Shown piece by piece: positions 56,007 to 64,000 of a stretch of 64,000 bases of DNA. The stretch's first letter is position 1, and each line of letters begins with the position of its first letter. Position numbers and translations under genes: made by a program. The stretch is from NCBI GenBank assembly GCA_039566865.1, contig CM076960.1, positions 12,128,501 to 12,192,500 on the forward strand. Direction: 5' to 3'. The DNA comes from Aurelia coerulea. Lineage: Eukaryota > Cnidaria > Scyphozoa > Semaeostomeae > Ulmaridae. The notes below the pieces were generated by a model. The model was not told the DNA's origin. It did not search any database and saw only the letters and a program-made list of their open reading frames with translations.

Positions 56007-57474
56007 AGGTACAGTGCCAGATTGTACGACCGCCTTCGATTACACACCACACTTGACTGACCAGTGTCAGAATGGGACGGTTAATATTCTTGAGAAACTT
56101 CCTGCGGATGGAATTGTAAAACCTAGTGCATCTGGTACGAAATTAACGGATTATGAACTCCGTCAAGGAGATGTGTATATTCCGCTAGGGATGTGCGTGA
56201 AAGAGGGAGCTCCTGATGTTCCGAAATCGGAAAGATTTGAAGCTGCATTACAGAAAACGATGGAAACCAGATCGTCGTCCTTTCCTCCAGAAAATGTTAT
56301 GAAGAAGGAAAAGGTGTCAAGGGAAAGATTAGAAGAACTGTTTGCTTTTGAACGAAACAGGTACGATGAAATCAGTAGACGTCGCGTTGAGCAGGAGTCT
56401 TGTGTTGCTGACGATGATTTTGCCATGGAGACGTTTGGCGATATGTTGTTTGTGGCTGAGGCGGTTGCTAATGACTACTTGAGCAAAACGTGGAATTTCA
56501 AACATCGACAAACAATTGATAGAGCAGTGGCTAAGCGTGAAGCAGTAATGGTTGCAGCAGCTCATTTTGGAAAGGCTGCGGGTTTTGAGAAAGTGCGTAC
56601 GAGTGGAGTGTTTAACAAAGTTGATAAGAGCGGTCCAGCCAATAGCGGACCTCCTTTGCATAATATCAATCCTGCCGATTCAAATGCGACATTATGTATT
56701 TCATGTGGAATTCATTGGGTTTGTCAATTGCCGTGCATGCATAATGTTGCTTATGTATGTTATCCGAAAATCAGAAAGCGAGCATCTGTGCCACATGGGA
56801 ACAATGTGCCTCCGGGACTGTGTTTTGAGTGTTTAATCAGTAAGAGAATGTCTTGCGAAAATTATGTGCAAGGCTGGGGAGCGCCCCAGTTTTGTCAATG
56901 TGACGATTCCAGATTAATGCTTAAATATGGAATTCTATTGGCTATATCGATGGACACGCATCATTTTGGATATCAATTGCTCACGAATGTGTTTCGTGAC
57001 ATGATAATATTATTATTACGTAAACTGGATAATACGGAAGCAACCATTTGGGTGAGTGCTGCATATGATGAAAAGAAGAATGGAAAGAAACGTCCATTGG
57101 CAGCTGGGAAAACTTCATTGAAGAGAAAGATATTTGCGGCAAAGGGAGCAAAAATGTTCATAAATCATTTTGCGAATTGTTGCCACCGTCGATTTTCTAA
57201 GATTATCGAAAAGCTTGGAACAAATGCTGTGTCTAGTGATGGAAGGTATGGAATAAAGGAGAATCCAGATTGCAAATTTTGCAATACAAGAGCTACTAAT
57301 GGAAATATTTGCAAGATGATCAATTCGACTACATCAGCATTTGAGGGGTTCATTGCAAAACAAGAGAGAAATGCGGAATGTTATTCGCAGAGAGAAACGG
57401 GATGTTATTCACAAACAGATAGAGACAGAATAAAAACTGTTTTTAATTATGAAGGCATTTTAGATACTCAATAG
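56007..57474 (+). CDS. Unrecognised Cys/His-rich zinc-binding protein (virus-like element)
   Basis: The frame is open from an ATG at 55852, but its first ~50 codons are antisense to the neighbour's N-terminus and include a likely splice acceptor. I therefore start the real coding at 56007 as exon 2; the next in-frame Met is at 56191. The protein has a basic/acidic helical stretch (KVSRERLEELFAFERNRYDE), then a Cys/His block at about 56690-56905 (LCISCGIHWVCQLPCMHN, GLCFECLISKRMSCEN, FCQCDD). A smaller cluster (CKFCNTRATNGNIC) lies near 57270. Spacing suggests two or three structural zinc sites but matches no RING, PHD or C2H2 pattern I can name. The stop is 42 bp from that of the next, convergent gene. 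Role unknown. Confidence 0.7.
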
Positions 57475-57516
57475 ATCATTACCTGTTAACTAACAATCAA
57501 TGTTGATAAAAGTCGT

Positions 57517-59469
57517 TTAAAAGTCAATTGACTGATTTAATGCGCTCTTTCTCTTCAATTGTTGCTCTGGATGTTGGGATCTGCTTTGTTGTTGTTGCTG
57601 TTGTTGTTGTTGTTGTTGTTGCTGGAATGACTCATCCAAGTCGTTTGCGAAATCACAGTAATCGTCGACTGTTTGACCTGCTCCTTGTTCTTCGTGCTCT
57701 GGATCGATAGGATTTATTAGCGAGTATCCCGAATCAATTTGTTGCTCAACCACTTGCGCGACCATGTCTGTTAGAGGAGCATCGTCCGCCAAGAGCTGTC
57801 CATCTTTCACAAGCATCTTTCTACGTTTTTTAACCGATTGTGGTTGGGCTTGTGGTTGTGTGCTCTCTGCAGCAGGCTTTCGTTTTGTTCCGGGCTTGGG
57901 GCCCGGTTTTTGTTTTGGGCGTCCACTTTTAGTTAAAGCTACTTGTTGTTGTTGTTGTTGATGGTGCTGGTGTTGAAGTGTCAGTTGTTGACGCAAGGCT
58001 TCTTCGTTCGTATTTAATTGATAGACCGTCGAGCCAGCATCATCGTCACTGTAAGTGCTTCCTCCTTCCTCGGAGCGTTCCTCCTCATTGTCATTGTTGT
58101 CATCATTGTTGTCATTGTTGTTGTCATTGTTGTCGTCGTCACTAACAGTGCTGCTGCTGTTGCCTGTGGTGGCTACGCTTGAGTTGTTGGCAGCTAGGAT
58201 CATCATAGGATGATTGGGTTTATTTTTCTGCTGCTGCTGTTGTAGCATCCGTTTCTTCTGTTCTTTCATTAGTCGCAAATTTTCGGGGCTAATTGTCGTT
58301 TTCCCCACTGCCGACTGTCGGGAGGGTCTGGCTTGTACGACCGCGACGCTCTTATTATTCGCTCCCAAAGTAAGCGCGGATGCGGCAGCAATCCCAGAGT
58401 CATTAGCCGCCATTTCCAGCTGGTTGACGATTCGTGGTGCAGAGCAAATTATTCCTCCAAGATGATTTGGGGAAGTAGTGCACAGATTCTGCAGTTGTAG
58501 CTCTCGTAGGGCTGCGGTTTCTGGCGTTCCGTCCAACTGCTTGATATTGGCCGCGGTGGGGACGTCTCCTTGCTGAACTTTCTTTGCAAAGTGTTGACCC
58601 AAAGTCTGTCTGTAAATGTTTGATTGATCATTTTCATAATAGTCAATCAGCTTGACAAGGCACGGGGTCACTAGGTTCACAGTTTGATATCCACCTTCAA
58701 CTTGACGTTGGCAAAGTGCAGACAATTGAAATTGTCCTGTGAAGTGAAAAAGGGCTTCTGTCAACATATCTTCTGTAAAAGGACGCTTGGTGATTTCTTT
58801 GAAGAATCGCTCTTTGAAAACTCGTTGCACGTCTGCAGAGCCAATTTGCAGAGTCATCATGATGATGTCTTTTGTTTGCAGTTGACTGACTGGGTGAGTG
58901 AAAATTGAAATTTCGCGCTTCCATGAAGGCATGAAATTCCTGATGTTGCTTTTGTTTGCATCTTCATATTCCTTGTAATGGGCATCTGTCAGGGGGAGAG
59001 TATGACCATCAAACCATCCCTTTGATTCCATGGTGTTTTTCAAATCTTTAATTGCATCGTTCCACGGAAAGTTGTGCGGATCTTCCAACAGAGGTCGTTG
59101 AAATCTTCGCAGGATGTTTTTCCCGGCAACGAGGAGCTTTGAATACGTCCCTGCAAAGGTGTCCATCATTTCCTTCCAGTTTTTGATTGACAGGTGGAAA
59201 TGTTGATTTTTATTGAAGCCAGTCTGTTCAAAGTCTGCATTCAATTGAGACTTCCATTGTTCCAGAGAAATCTTAGTTGTTCTGCCAGTCTGCTCACGAT
59301 CTAGCTGCTTTTCGGTAGGATTACGCTCCACCCACTTATACGTTCTTGTGATGATTTTGTCCTGGAGGAAAGTTCCAGTGTCTTGCAATTCCGGAGCTGC
59401 CTCGTATAAAATAACCTCTCCTAGCTGGACGTATTCGCCAGAAGGTTCACCGTACGCTCTGCTTGCCAT
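57517..59469 (-). CDS. Unrecognised 650-aa protein with poly-Gln tail and AT-hook-like motif (virus-like element)
   Basis: Family not recognised. I start at the second Met (59469): a minus-strand TATA-like box at 59543-59550 would place transcription onset near 59515, leaving no leader for the first Met at 59517. The first ~330 residues look globular and helical (RAYGEPSGEYVQLGEVILYE, LPLTDAHYKEYEDANKSN, FTEDMLTEALFHFTGQFQL). The rest is low complexity: an Asn/Asp-rich run (~444-470), then GRPKQKPGPKPGTKRKP (~516-532), which resembles an AT-hook or nuclear localisation signal, and a 13-residue Gln run (~617-629). This suggests a nuclear, DNA-associated protein. It is divergent from the polymerase gene, sharing its promoter region. 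Confidence 0.75.
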   Translation of the reverse strand: MASRAYGEPSGEYVQLGEVILYEAAPELQDTGTFLQDKIITRTYKWVERNPTEKQLDREQTGRTTKISLEQWKSQLNADFEQTGFNKNQHFHLSIKNWKEMMDTFAGTYSKLLVAGKNILRRFQRPLLEDPHNFPWNDAIKDLKNTMESKGWFDGHTLPLTDAHYKEYEDANKSNIRNFMPSWKREISIFTHPVSQLQTKDIIMMTLQIGSADVQRVFKERFFKEITKRPFTEDMLTEALFHFTGQFQLSALCQRQVEGGYQTVNLVTPCLVKLIDYYENDQSNIYRQTLGQHFAKKVQQGDVPTAANIKQLDGTPETAALRELQLQNLCTTSPNHLGGIICSAPRIVNQLEMAANDSGIAAASALTLGANNKSVAVVQARPSRQSAVGKTTISPENLRLMKEQKKRMLQQQQQKNKPNHPMMILAANNSSVATTGNSSSTVSDDDNNDNNNDNNDDNNDNEEERSEEGGSTYSDDDAGSTVYQLNTNEEALRQQLTLQHQHHQQQQQQVALTKSGRPKQKPGPKPGTKRKPAAESTQPQAQPQSVKKRRKMLVKDGQLLADDAPLTDMVAQVVEQQIDSGYSLINPIDPEHEEQGAGQTVDDYCDFANDLDESFQQQQQQQQQQQQQSRSQHPEQQLKRKSALNQSIDF

Positions 59470-59517
59470 AATCGTAGCTGTGTTTTGAGATCCGCTCTCG
59501 AATTGACAAAATTGCAA

Positions 59518-59847
59518 CTGAATTTACAACTGCTCGAGGTTGCTATTTATGCATTTATCCGAGATCGATTTAATCGGACGTTCCGTTTTAAACCATAACA
59601 TAAACATTGTAAAACAATCCGTTTCATAGCGCGAGGTCATGATCTTTCCGATTAGAAATGACATCTCAGAAAGTATAAATACAGAGAGAAATTACGAATT
59701 CAACATCAGTTCTGAATTGTAACGATACAGAACAGTTCCTGATTGGAAAATAAGATTTCAAGCAAAGACGAACGAAGTTTTACGTGGTAGGTTAATTAAT
59801 TCTTGTTATACTTAAATATTTTATTTTAAACTTTCATTTTCATTTGA
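59518..59847. promoter_or_regulatory. Divergent promoter region with TATA-like boxes on both strands
   Basis: Plus strand: TATAAATA at 59674-59681, about 170 bp before the first plus-strand ATG. Minus strand: ATAAATAG at 59543-59550, about 75 bp before the preferred start of the gene at 57517-59469. No enhancer or operator repeats were recognised. Both boxes point to host RNA polymerase II use. Confidence 0.6.
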
Positions 59848-60066
59848 ATGGATGACCGTGCAATTGAGTGTGCATTATGTGGAATATATTGTAGAAATTA
59901 TATAGATTTTAATCAGCACCTGATCGAAGAACATGACTCGTTTGGTGTGTTGGCTTTGGCGTGGCTTGGCGTACATTTTCTCCCAGTCTTTTTAATGCTT
60001 TATATCTTACTTGTATATACTGACGATGTCTTATTTATGCAACCGGTGCGATTGGCATGGAAATAA
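59848..60066 (+). CDS. Small frame with one C2H2 finger, overlapping the polymerase start out of frame
   Basis: The 72-codon frame starts with a C2H2 finger (CALCGIYCRNY...HLIEEH) like the eight at the start of the next gene, then turns strongly hydrophobic. It overlaps the polymerase frame by 41 bases in a different phase. No splice acceptor lies between the stop at 59993-59995 and 60026 that would join the two. It could be a short finger-plus-membrane protein, an upstream ORF, or a ninth finger cut off by a frameshift. Confidence 0.45.
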   Translation: MDDRAIECALCGIYCRNYIDFNQHLIEEHDSFGVLALAWLGVHFLPVFLMLYILLVYTDDVLFMQPVRLAWK

Positions 60067-63000
60067 TTTTGACGCGTTGATTGGACATAATAATAAAAAT
60101 CATAAATGGATTTGTGGTGAATGCAATGAGTCAGGTACAGAACCTTCGTTTTCGACAGGGTCAAGGGCTGCCCTTCGAGAGCATATAAACCAAGACCATC
60201 GATCATGCTCTTCGTGTGGTGCTAAGTTTAAATATAAGGGACAGTTGAAAAAGCATTTAGCTCAAGTGCACAGAATTGGGTCTGAAGAAGCGTTAATGAA
60301 CAACAAATGTACATTGTGCAATTATGTGTTCCCTGCTAGGGGGAAAAGGTACGTGCGTGATCATTTACGGGACGCTCACCCCAATGAAGCGTTTGTGTGC
60401 AACGCCTGCGACATGGACGGCATACCTAACGTGTTTTTCGATTCTGCTGCAAATTTGGCAAGGCATACATTCGCTTACCATAAGCCGGAAAATACTTGCA
60501 ATATATGCAATAACACTTACGCGTCGAGGCAGAGACTACACCACCACATCATTGAAAAGCACATGGTACACGCATGTTTTTTCTGCGGCAATGGCTTTAG
60601 GAATGACACAGACTTATACTTGCATCAAACGCAACATTGCTTGAAGAGTTTCAAGTGTCGCTACTGCGACTCTTCATTTAATGATCTAAGATCATGTCAA
60701 CGTCACGAGCTGCAATCACATGGGCACTTTGGTATATCAACAGAAGCAGTGCCTACTCTGAGGGCTCAGCACAAGTTTGTGAATTACATGAAATACGATG
60801 CAAGGCCATGGATTACTGACGTGGATGAGGTAGTCAGCAAACAGGGACACTACATGGATTATGTGCATAGGGTAATTAACAATAGTAGGGAAGTGTTGAG
60901 TGGGAGAGGGATAGACGTGAGCGACGAAGGCGTGCATAATCAAATTGTTGGTAATGCAGTTCGCTCGGTGCGCAAGGCTGCTATAGAGAAGGTAAAAGAT
61001 GCATACATGAAGAATGCTGCTTCTATAATGACGCATTCCACAAGGGGGAACGATGGACAGATGCTTACATATAACGTACACTTGGTGGGCTCGGCCCCGT
61101 TTAATGATCAAATTGACGATATACTACAAAAAGTGTACGTGGAGAATCAACAGAACATGCCATACAAGATGGCGATGGCTTTTGGATTTTTTCTGCACAC
61201 TCCCAAGACTGGCAAGTATTCTTATTGGTATGCAAACACTCATTTATCACATGAGCAGGGAGCCAATGGTAGTAGGAGTGACATTCTGCAGCAAAAGGAT
61301 AACATTTGGCAGATACGAAACAGGTCGGACATGGATGCATGTGCCAACGACATTAAAAACACTGATTTTTTCACTCTCGTCAGGAATGCCTTTGAAGAAT
61401 CGAGCACCGTTCTCGTGAGGGCAACGAACGTTAAAGTGCAAATCTACCCATTGGGCGACAATGCTATTGGACGAGGAGAAGACGATGACGATGAAGAGGA
61501 TGACTACGAAGAAGAGGACGACGACGAGTATGAAGATGAAGATGATGATGTTAGGAGTAGAAGAAGGGAAAATCCCTTCGTTCGATTAGAGGCGGAAGTG
61601 GAAGATGATGTTGTGGAGGAGGATGACGAGGAGGAGGATGAGGAGGAGGATCAGGATCAGGAACGGGATCAGGATCAGGATCAGGAACAGGGGCAGGAAC
61701 AGGAACAGGATCAAAGCAAGCTCAATGACAAGAAGATTGGTAACTTTTTGAGAAAGCACGGTCGTGGGAAGAATGTTTATTCTTTGAGTAAACGATTCAG
61801 GAGGAACAACGGAGCCAATGATTCAATGTGCTTCTTTCACTGTTTGGCGTTCATGGAGTTGGCATACGAAAGGGGCATACAGACGGTGAGCGGTCTTTAC
61901 GACCAGTGTGACGTGGACGAAGAGGTAAAGATCAAAAGTAAGGAGCTGTTTGACATTTATTGCAAGACACACTCCTTGACTGACGTGAGCAAAGCCACTT
62001 TCAACGGAGTCAGTGTGAGGCTCATACCAATCCTGGAACATCTGTTTCATTACAGGATCCACGTTTACAGACCTATGGTTAGAAGTGAGGACGGTAAAGT
62101 GGCTTTCAGTCTGGTGGGTCATGCAAAGAGCTCCTTCGTTTACAATTCGAAGAAGACCATGTCGCTGATATTGCATGCAAATCATTTTTATCTGATACTG
62201 GACAAGAGCAGAGTCATCAACAAGAATTTGAAGTGTCTTAATTGCGGAAAGAACTTTGCCTACGTGAGGAATCTTCACACACATGCGCAAAAGTGCAAGT
62301 TCACTAAGAGCAAACACTGTTATGCAAAGGGGTCTGTTGATACGTCACAGTTGCTCCTGTCAAAGATCAAGCAATGTTTTGCAGTGCCCGACGAGATACT
62401 GCCTCCGTTGTCCTACTTGGAAGGGGATGAGCGGCTGTTACATCCAGAGGAGAATGATATGTACTTCTCGAAGCGGTTTGCTACTTTTGACTTTGAAAGC
62501 AAGCTTCAACGCACGACTACAGAAGAAATAAGGGATAGGAGGTTGTCATACATAAAAGAGTTCTACGCAGAGAACGAATTCGCTCGAACGGAGCTGCGAG
62601 AGCTGAGGGATTTGGAGAATTCAGCGATAGACGAATACTTGGATGAAGAGTTGGTCTTCGATGACGATGGCAATGTGGTGCGCGGGAGAGAATTCCACGA
62701 GATGTATCCTGACGAGAATCATGTTCAAGAAAATGTACCAGTGTCGTATGTCATAGCATATAACTTTGGTTGTGCGTCGGTAGACGAATACGACGAGCGA
62801 GAGGAGTTCGTGAGCAGTGATAGGTGCAGTGTTAAAGAGGGGAAGGTTATCATCACGAGGTCGCACGTGAACCCCGCCACATTGATTGCGTCATTCTATT
62901 CAGATTTGAAGAGCGTAGCGACCTCTTTCAGAAATGACAACTTGCACATACACTACGCAGAATTGGTGGAATACCTCAAAGGATGGTTTGCGAGGAGTAA

Positions 63001-64000
63001 CCTTATCTTGAACTTGGACAATCCGCGGGACGACATGGAAGCGGATGACATTGATGAAATGTTGAATGGTGGTTATGGTGACGATAACATCTCCGCAGAG
63101 CTGGTATATCCCGATAATGAAAGGCAAGATTCCCCCGAAAATTTGTTGCTTAGCGGGGAGGAGGTGCATCCACTCGATCTGCGCAGAGATGCAACAACAC
63201 AGATGACGGTATTGTCGCCTGAGATAAAGCTCATGCATGATCTAAGAAGATTTTTGGAGATGGTCACCGTGCTCGGGTACAATAGTGGGAAATACGACAT
63301 CCCTCTGATAAAACCTTACTTGTTCCATGAAATATTTTCCAAAGACAAGCATCCCACAGACAGTGATCATTGTCACATGATAAAGAAGGGAAACAGTTAC
63401 ACAAGCGTGCAAATAACAAACATGACAACAAGAGGGTGTTATGGTTTCGTTCTGAAAGACATGCGAGAGTTCACAGGACCCGGAGGTAATTTAAGAAGCT
63501 TTATGAAGGCCTTCAATGGAGGCGGATTGAATGAGGAGCTGAAGTTCTATTGGCCGTATGATTGGTTGAGCGATTATGATCGCCTCTTCTCCTGTCACCA
63601 TCTCCCTGCCTTCGAAGAGTTTTGGAGCATTCTTAGAGACGCTAACGTATTGGAAGAAGATATAAACAGTTTTATACGCGAAAATAACTTGTTTCATTTG
63701 CGGAGGGAGGAGATTGAATCCCTAGAAGGTCGACCCCCAACTGGAAGGGAGAACTATGAAAAGATAAAGGAAAAGTGGGAGGCATTTGGCTGGGAATGCA
63801 TGTTGGATTATCTTCTTTACTACAATGAGATGGATGTGATACCGTTCCTGAATTCTATCAAGGTGTATCTGGATGTATTATGCCAACATGAAGTGGATCC
63901 GCTGCACTCTTGCTATTCATTGCCTGGCGTAGCTAAGCGAATCTTGTCTGGATATATGCCTCCAGGAACCATTCATTATATCAACGATCCAAAACTATTC
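60026..64000 (+). CDS. Family-B DNA polymerase with N-terminal zinc fingers and OTU-like region (runs off the window)
   Basis: One frame open for 1,325 codons to the window edge. Eight tandem C2H2 fingers occupy residues 5-232 (Cys pairs at 5/8, 30/33, 61/64, 95/98, 125/128, 158/161, 184/187, 211/214). An Asp/Glu/Gln-rich tract fills ~479-565. NDSMCFFHCLA (C602) and LHANHFYLIL (H717/H720) resemble the Cys and His boxes of OTU proteases. A ninth finger-like CLNCGKNF follows near 730. The 3'-5' exonuclease motifs are in order: FATFDFES (D822, E824), GYNSGKYD (N1086, Y1090, D1091) and YNEMD (Y1266, D1270). YYNEMDVIPFL and YSLPGVAKRIL match the protein-primed (DNA_pol_B_2) type. Palm motifs lie beyond the edge. 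It would replicate the element in the nucleus. The exo I-II gap (~265 residues) is unusually long. Confidence 0.88.
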   Translation, partial: MSYLCNRCDWHGNNFDALIGHNNKNHKWICGECNESGTEPSFSTGSRAALREHINQDHRSCSSCGAKFKYKGQLKKHLAQVHRIGSEEALMNNKCTLCNYVFPARGKRYVRDHLRDAHPNEAFVCNACDMDGIPNVFFDSAANLARHTFAYHKPENTCNICNNTYASRQRLHHHIIEKHMVHACFFCGNGFRNDTDLYLHQTQHCLKSFKCRYCDSSFNDLRSCQRHELQSHGHFGISTEAVPTLRAQHKFVNYMKYDARPWITDVDEVVSKQGHYMDYVHRVINNSREVLSGRGIDVSDEGVHNQIVGNAVRSVRKAAIEKVKDAYMKNAASIMTHSTRGNDGQMLTYNVHLVGSAPFNDQIDDILQKVYVENQQNMPYKMAMAFGFFLHTPKTGKYSYWYANTHLSHEQGANGSRSDILQQKDNIWQIRNRSDMDACANDIKNTDFFTLVRNAFEESSTVLVRATNVKVQIYPLGDNAIGRGEDDDDEEDDYEEEDDDEYEDEDDDVRSRRRENPFVRLEAEVEDDVVEEDDEEEDEEEDQDQERDQDQDQEQGQEQEQDQSKLNDKKIGNFLRKHGRGKNVYSLSKRFRRNNGANDSMCFFHCLAFMELAYERGIQTVSGLYDQCDVDEEVKIKSKELFDIYCKTHSLTDVSKATFNGVSVRLIPILEHLFHYRIHVYRPMVRSEDGKVAFSLVGHAKSSFVYNSKKTMSLILHANHFYLILDKSRVINKNLKCLNCGKNFAYVRNLHTHAQKCKFTKSKHCYAKGSVDTSQLLLSKIKQCFAVPDEILPPLSYLEGDERLLHPEENDMYFSKRFATFDFESKLQRTTTEEIRDRRLSYIKEFYAENEFARTELRELRDLENSAIDEYLDEELVFDDDGNVVRGREFHEMYPDENHVQENVPVSYVIAYNFGCASVDEYDEREEFVSSDRCSVKEGKVIITRSHVNPATLIASFYSDLKSVATSFRNDNLHIHYAELVEYLKGWFARSNLILNLDNPRDDMEADDIDEMLNGGYGDDNISAELVYPDNERQDSPENLLLSGEEVHPLDLRRDATTQMTVLSPEIKLMHDLRRFLEMVTVLGYNSGKYDIPLIKPYLFHEIFSKDKHPTDSDHCHMIKKGNSYTSVQITNMTTRGCYGFVLKDMREFTGPGGNLRSFMKAFNGGGLNEELKFYWPYDWLSDYDRLFSCHHLPAFEEFWSILRDANVLEEDINSFIRENNLFHLRREEIESLEGRPPTGRENYEKIKEKWEAFGWECMLDYLLYYNEMDVIPFLNSIKVYLDVLCQHEVDPLHSCYSLPGVAKRILSGYMPPGTIHYINDPKLF

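Noticed and set aside
60737..63697. Minus-strand frames across the polymerase gene
   Set aside because: They are complements of the continuous 1,325-codon plus frame, which carries coherent finger and exonuclease motifs.

Overview
The window is eukaryotic and most likely from a marine invertebrate animal; a cnidarian would fit, but nothing here fixes the species. The first ~50 kb is AT-rich non-coding DNA packed with LINE fragments, a tRNA-derived SINE, hammerhead-core-like motifs and many DNA transposons with short target-site duplications (TSDs). One secreted-protein first exon ends in a clean splice donor. There are no operons, rRNA genes, true tRNA genes or CRISPR arrays.

Region 1 (1-50 kb) is nested mobile DNA. 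Terminal inverted repeats (TIRs) plus matching TSDs delimit seven hAT-type elements (10892-13035, 11499-12554 inside it, 15827-17526, 24522-25237, 27316-27831, 29834-36461, 40403-42076). The same evidence supports one piggyBac-type element (19576-20468), a MULE-like element (22216-22727), several TA-flanked palindromic elements and a Harbinger-like element (46064-46715). Several insertions can be verified internally. A TTAA palindrome (3722-4111) sits in one arm of an inverted repeat whose other arm keeps the empty site. A TA element (43698-44576) shows the same arrangement. A SINE is split by a hAT, and two LINE reading frames resume on the far side of an insertion. Also present are a 69-bp satellite (9215-10395), a spacerless 96-bp palindrome (28275-28370) and the candidate host exon at 23408-23687 (minus).

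Region 2 (about 50.6-64 kb, running off the right edge) is different: over 13 kb of nearly continuous coding DNA in divergent and convergent pairs with gaps of about 40-60 bp. The last gene (60026 to beyond 64000) is open for 1,325 codons. It carries eight tandem C2H2 zinc fingers, a long acidic tract, an OTU-like Cys/His region and the three exonuclease motifs of a family-B DNA polymerase; the polymerase palm lies beyond the window. Before it come four unrecognised proteins: a 1,062-aa Cys-cluster protein, two low-complexity proteins with nuclear-type basic motifs, and a Cys/His-rich protein with a plausible spliced 5' exon antisense to its neighbour. This looks like part of a large self-synthesising (Polinton/adintovirus-like) transposon or integrated DNA virus. 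No integrase, packaging ATPase, protease or capsid gene is recognisable here, so class and boundaries remain open.

The polymerase gene and its left neighbour share a 330-bp divergent promoter region with a TATA-like box on each strand. The other genes form tail-to-tail or antisense-overlapping pairs, as in compact viral genomes.
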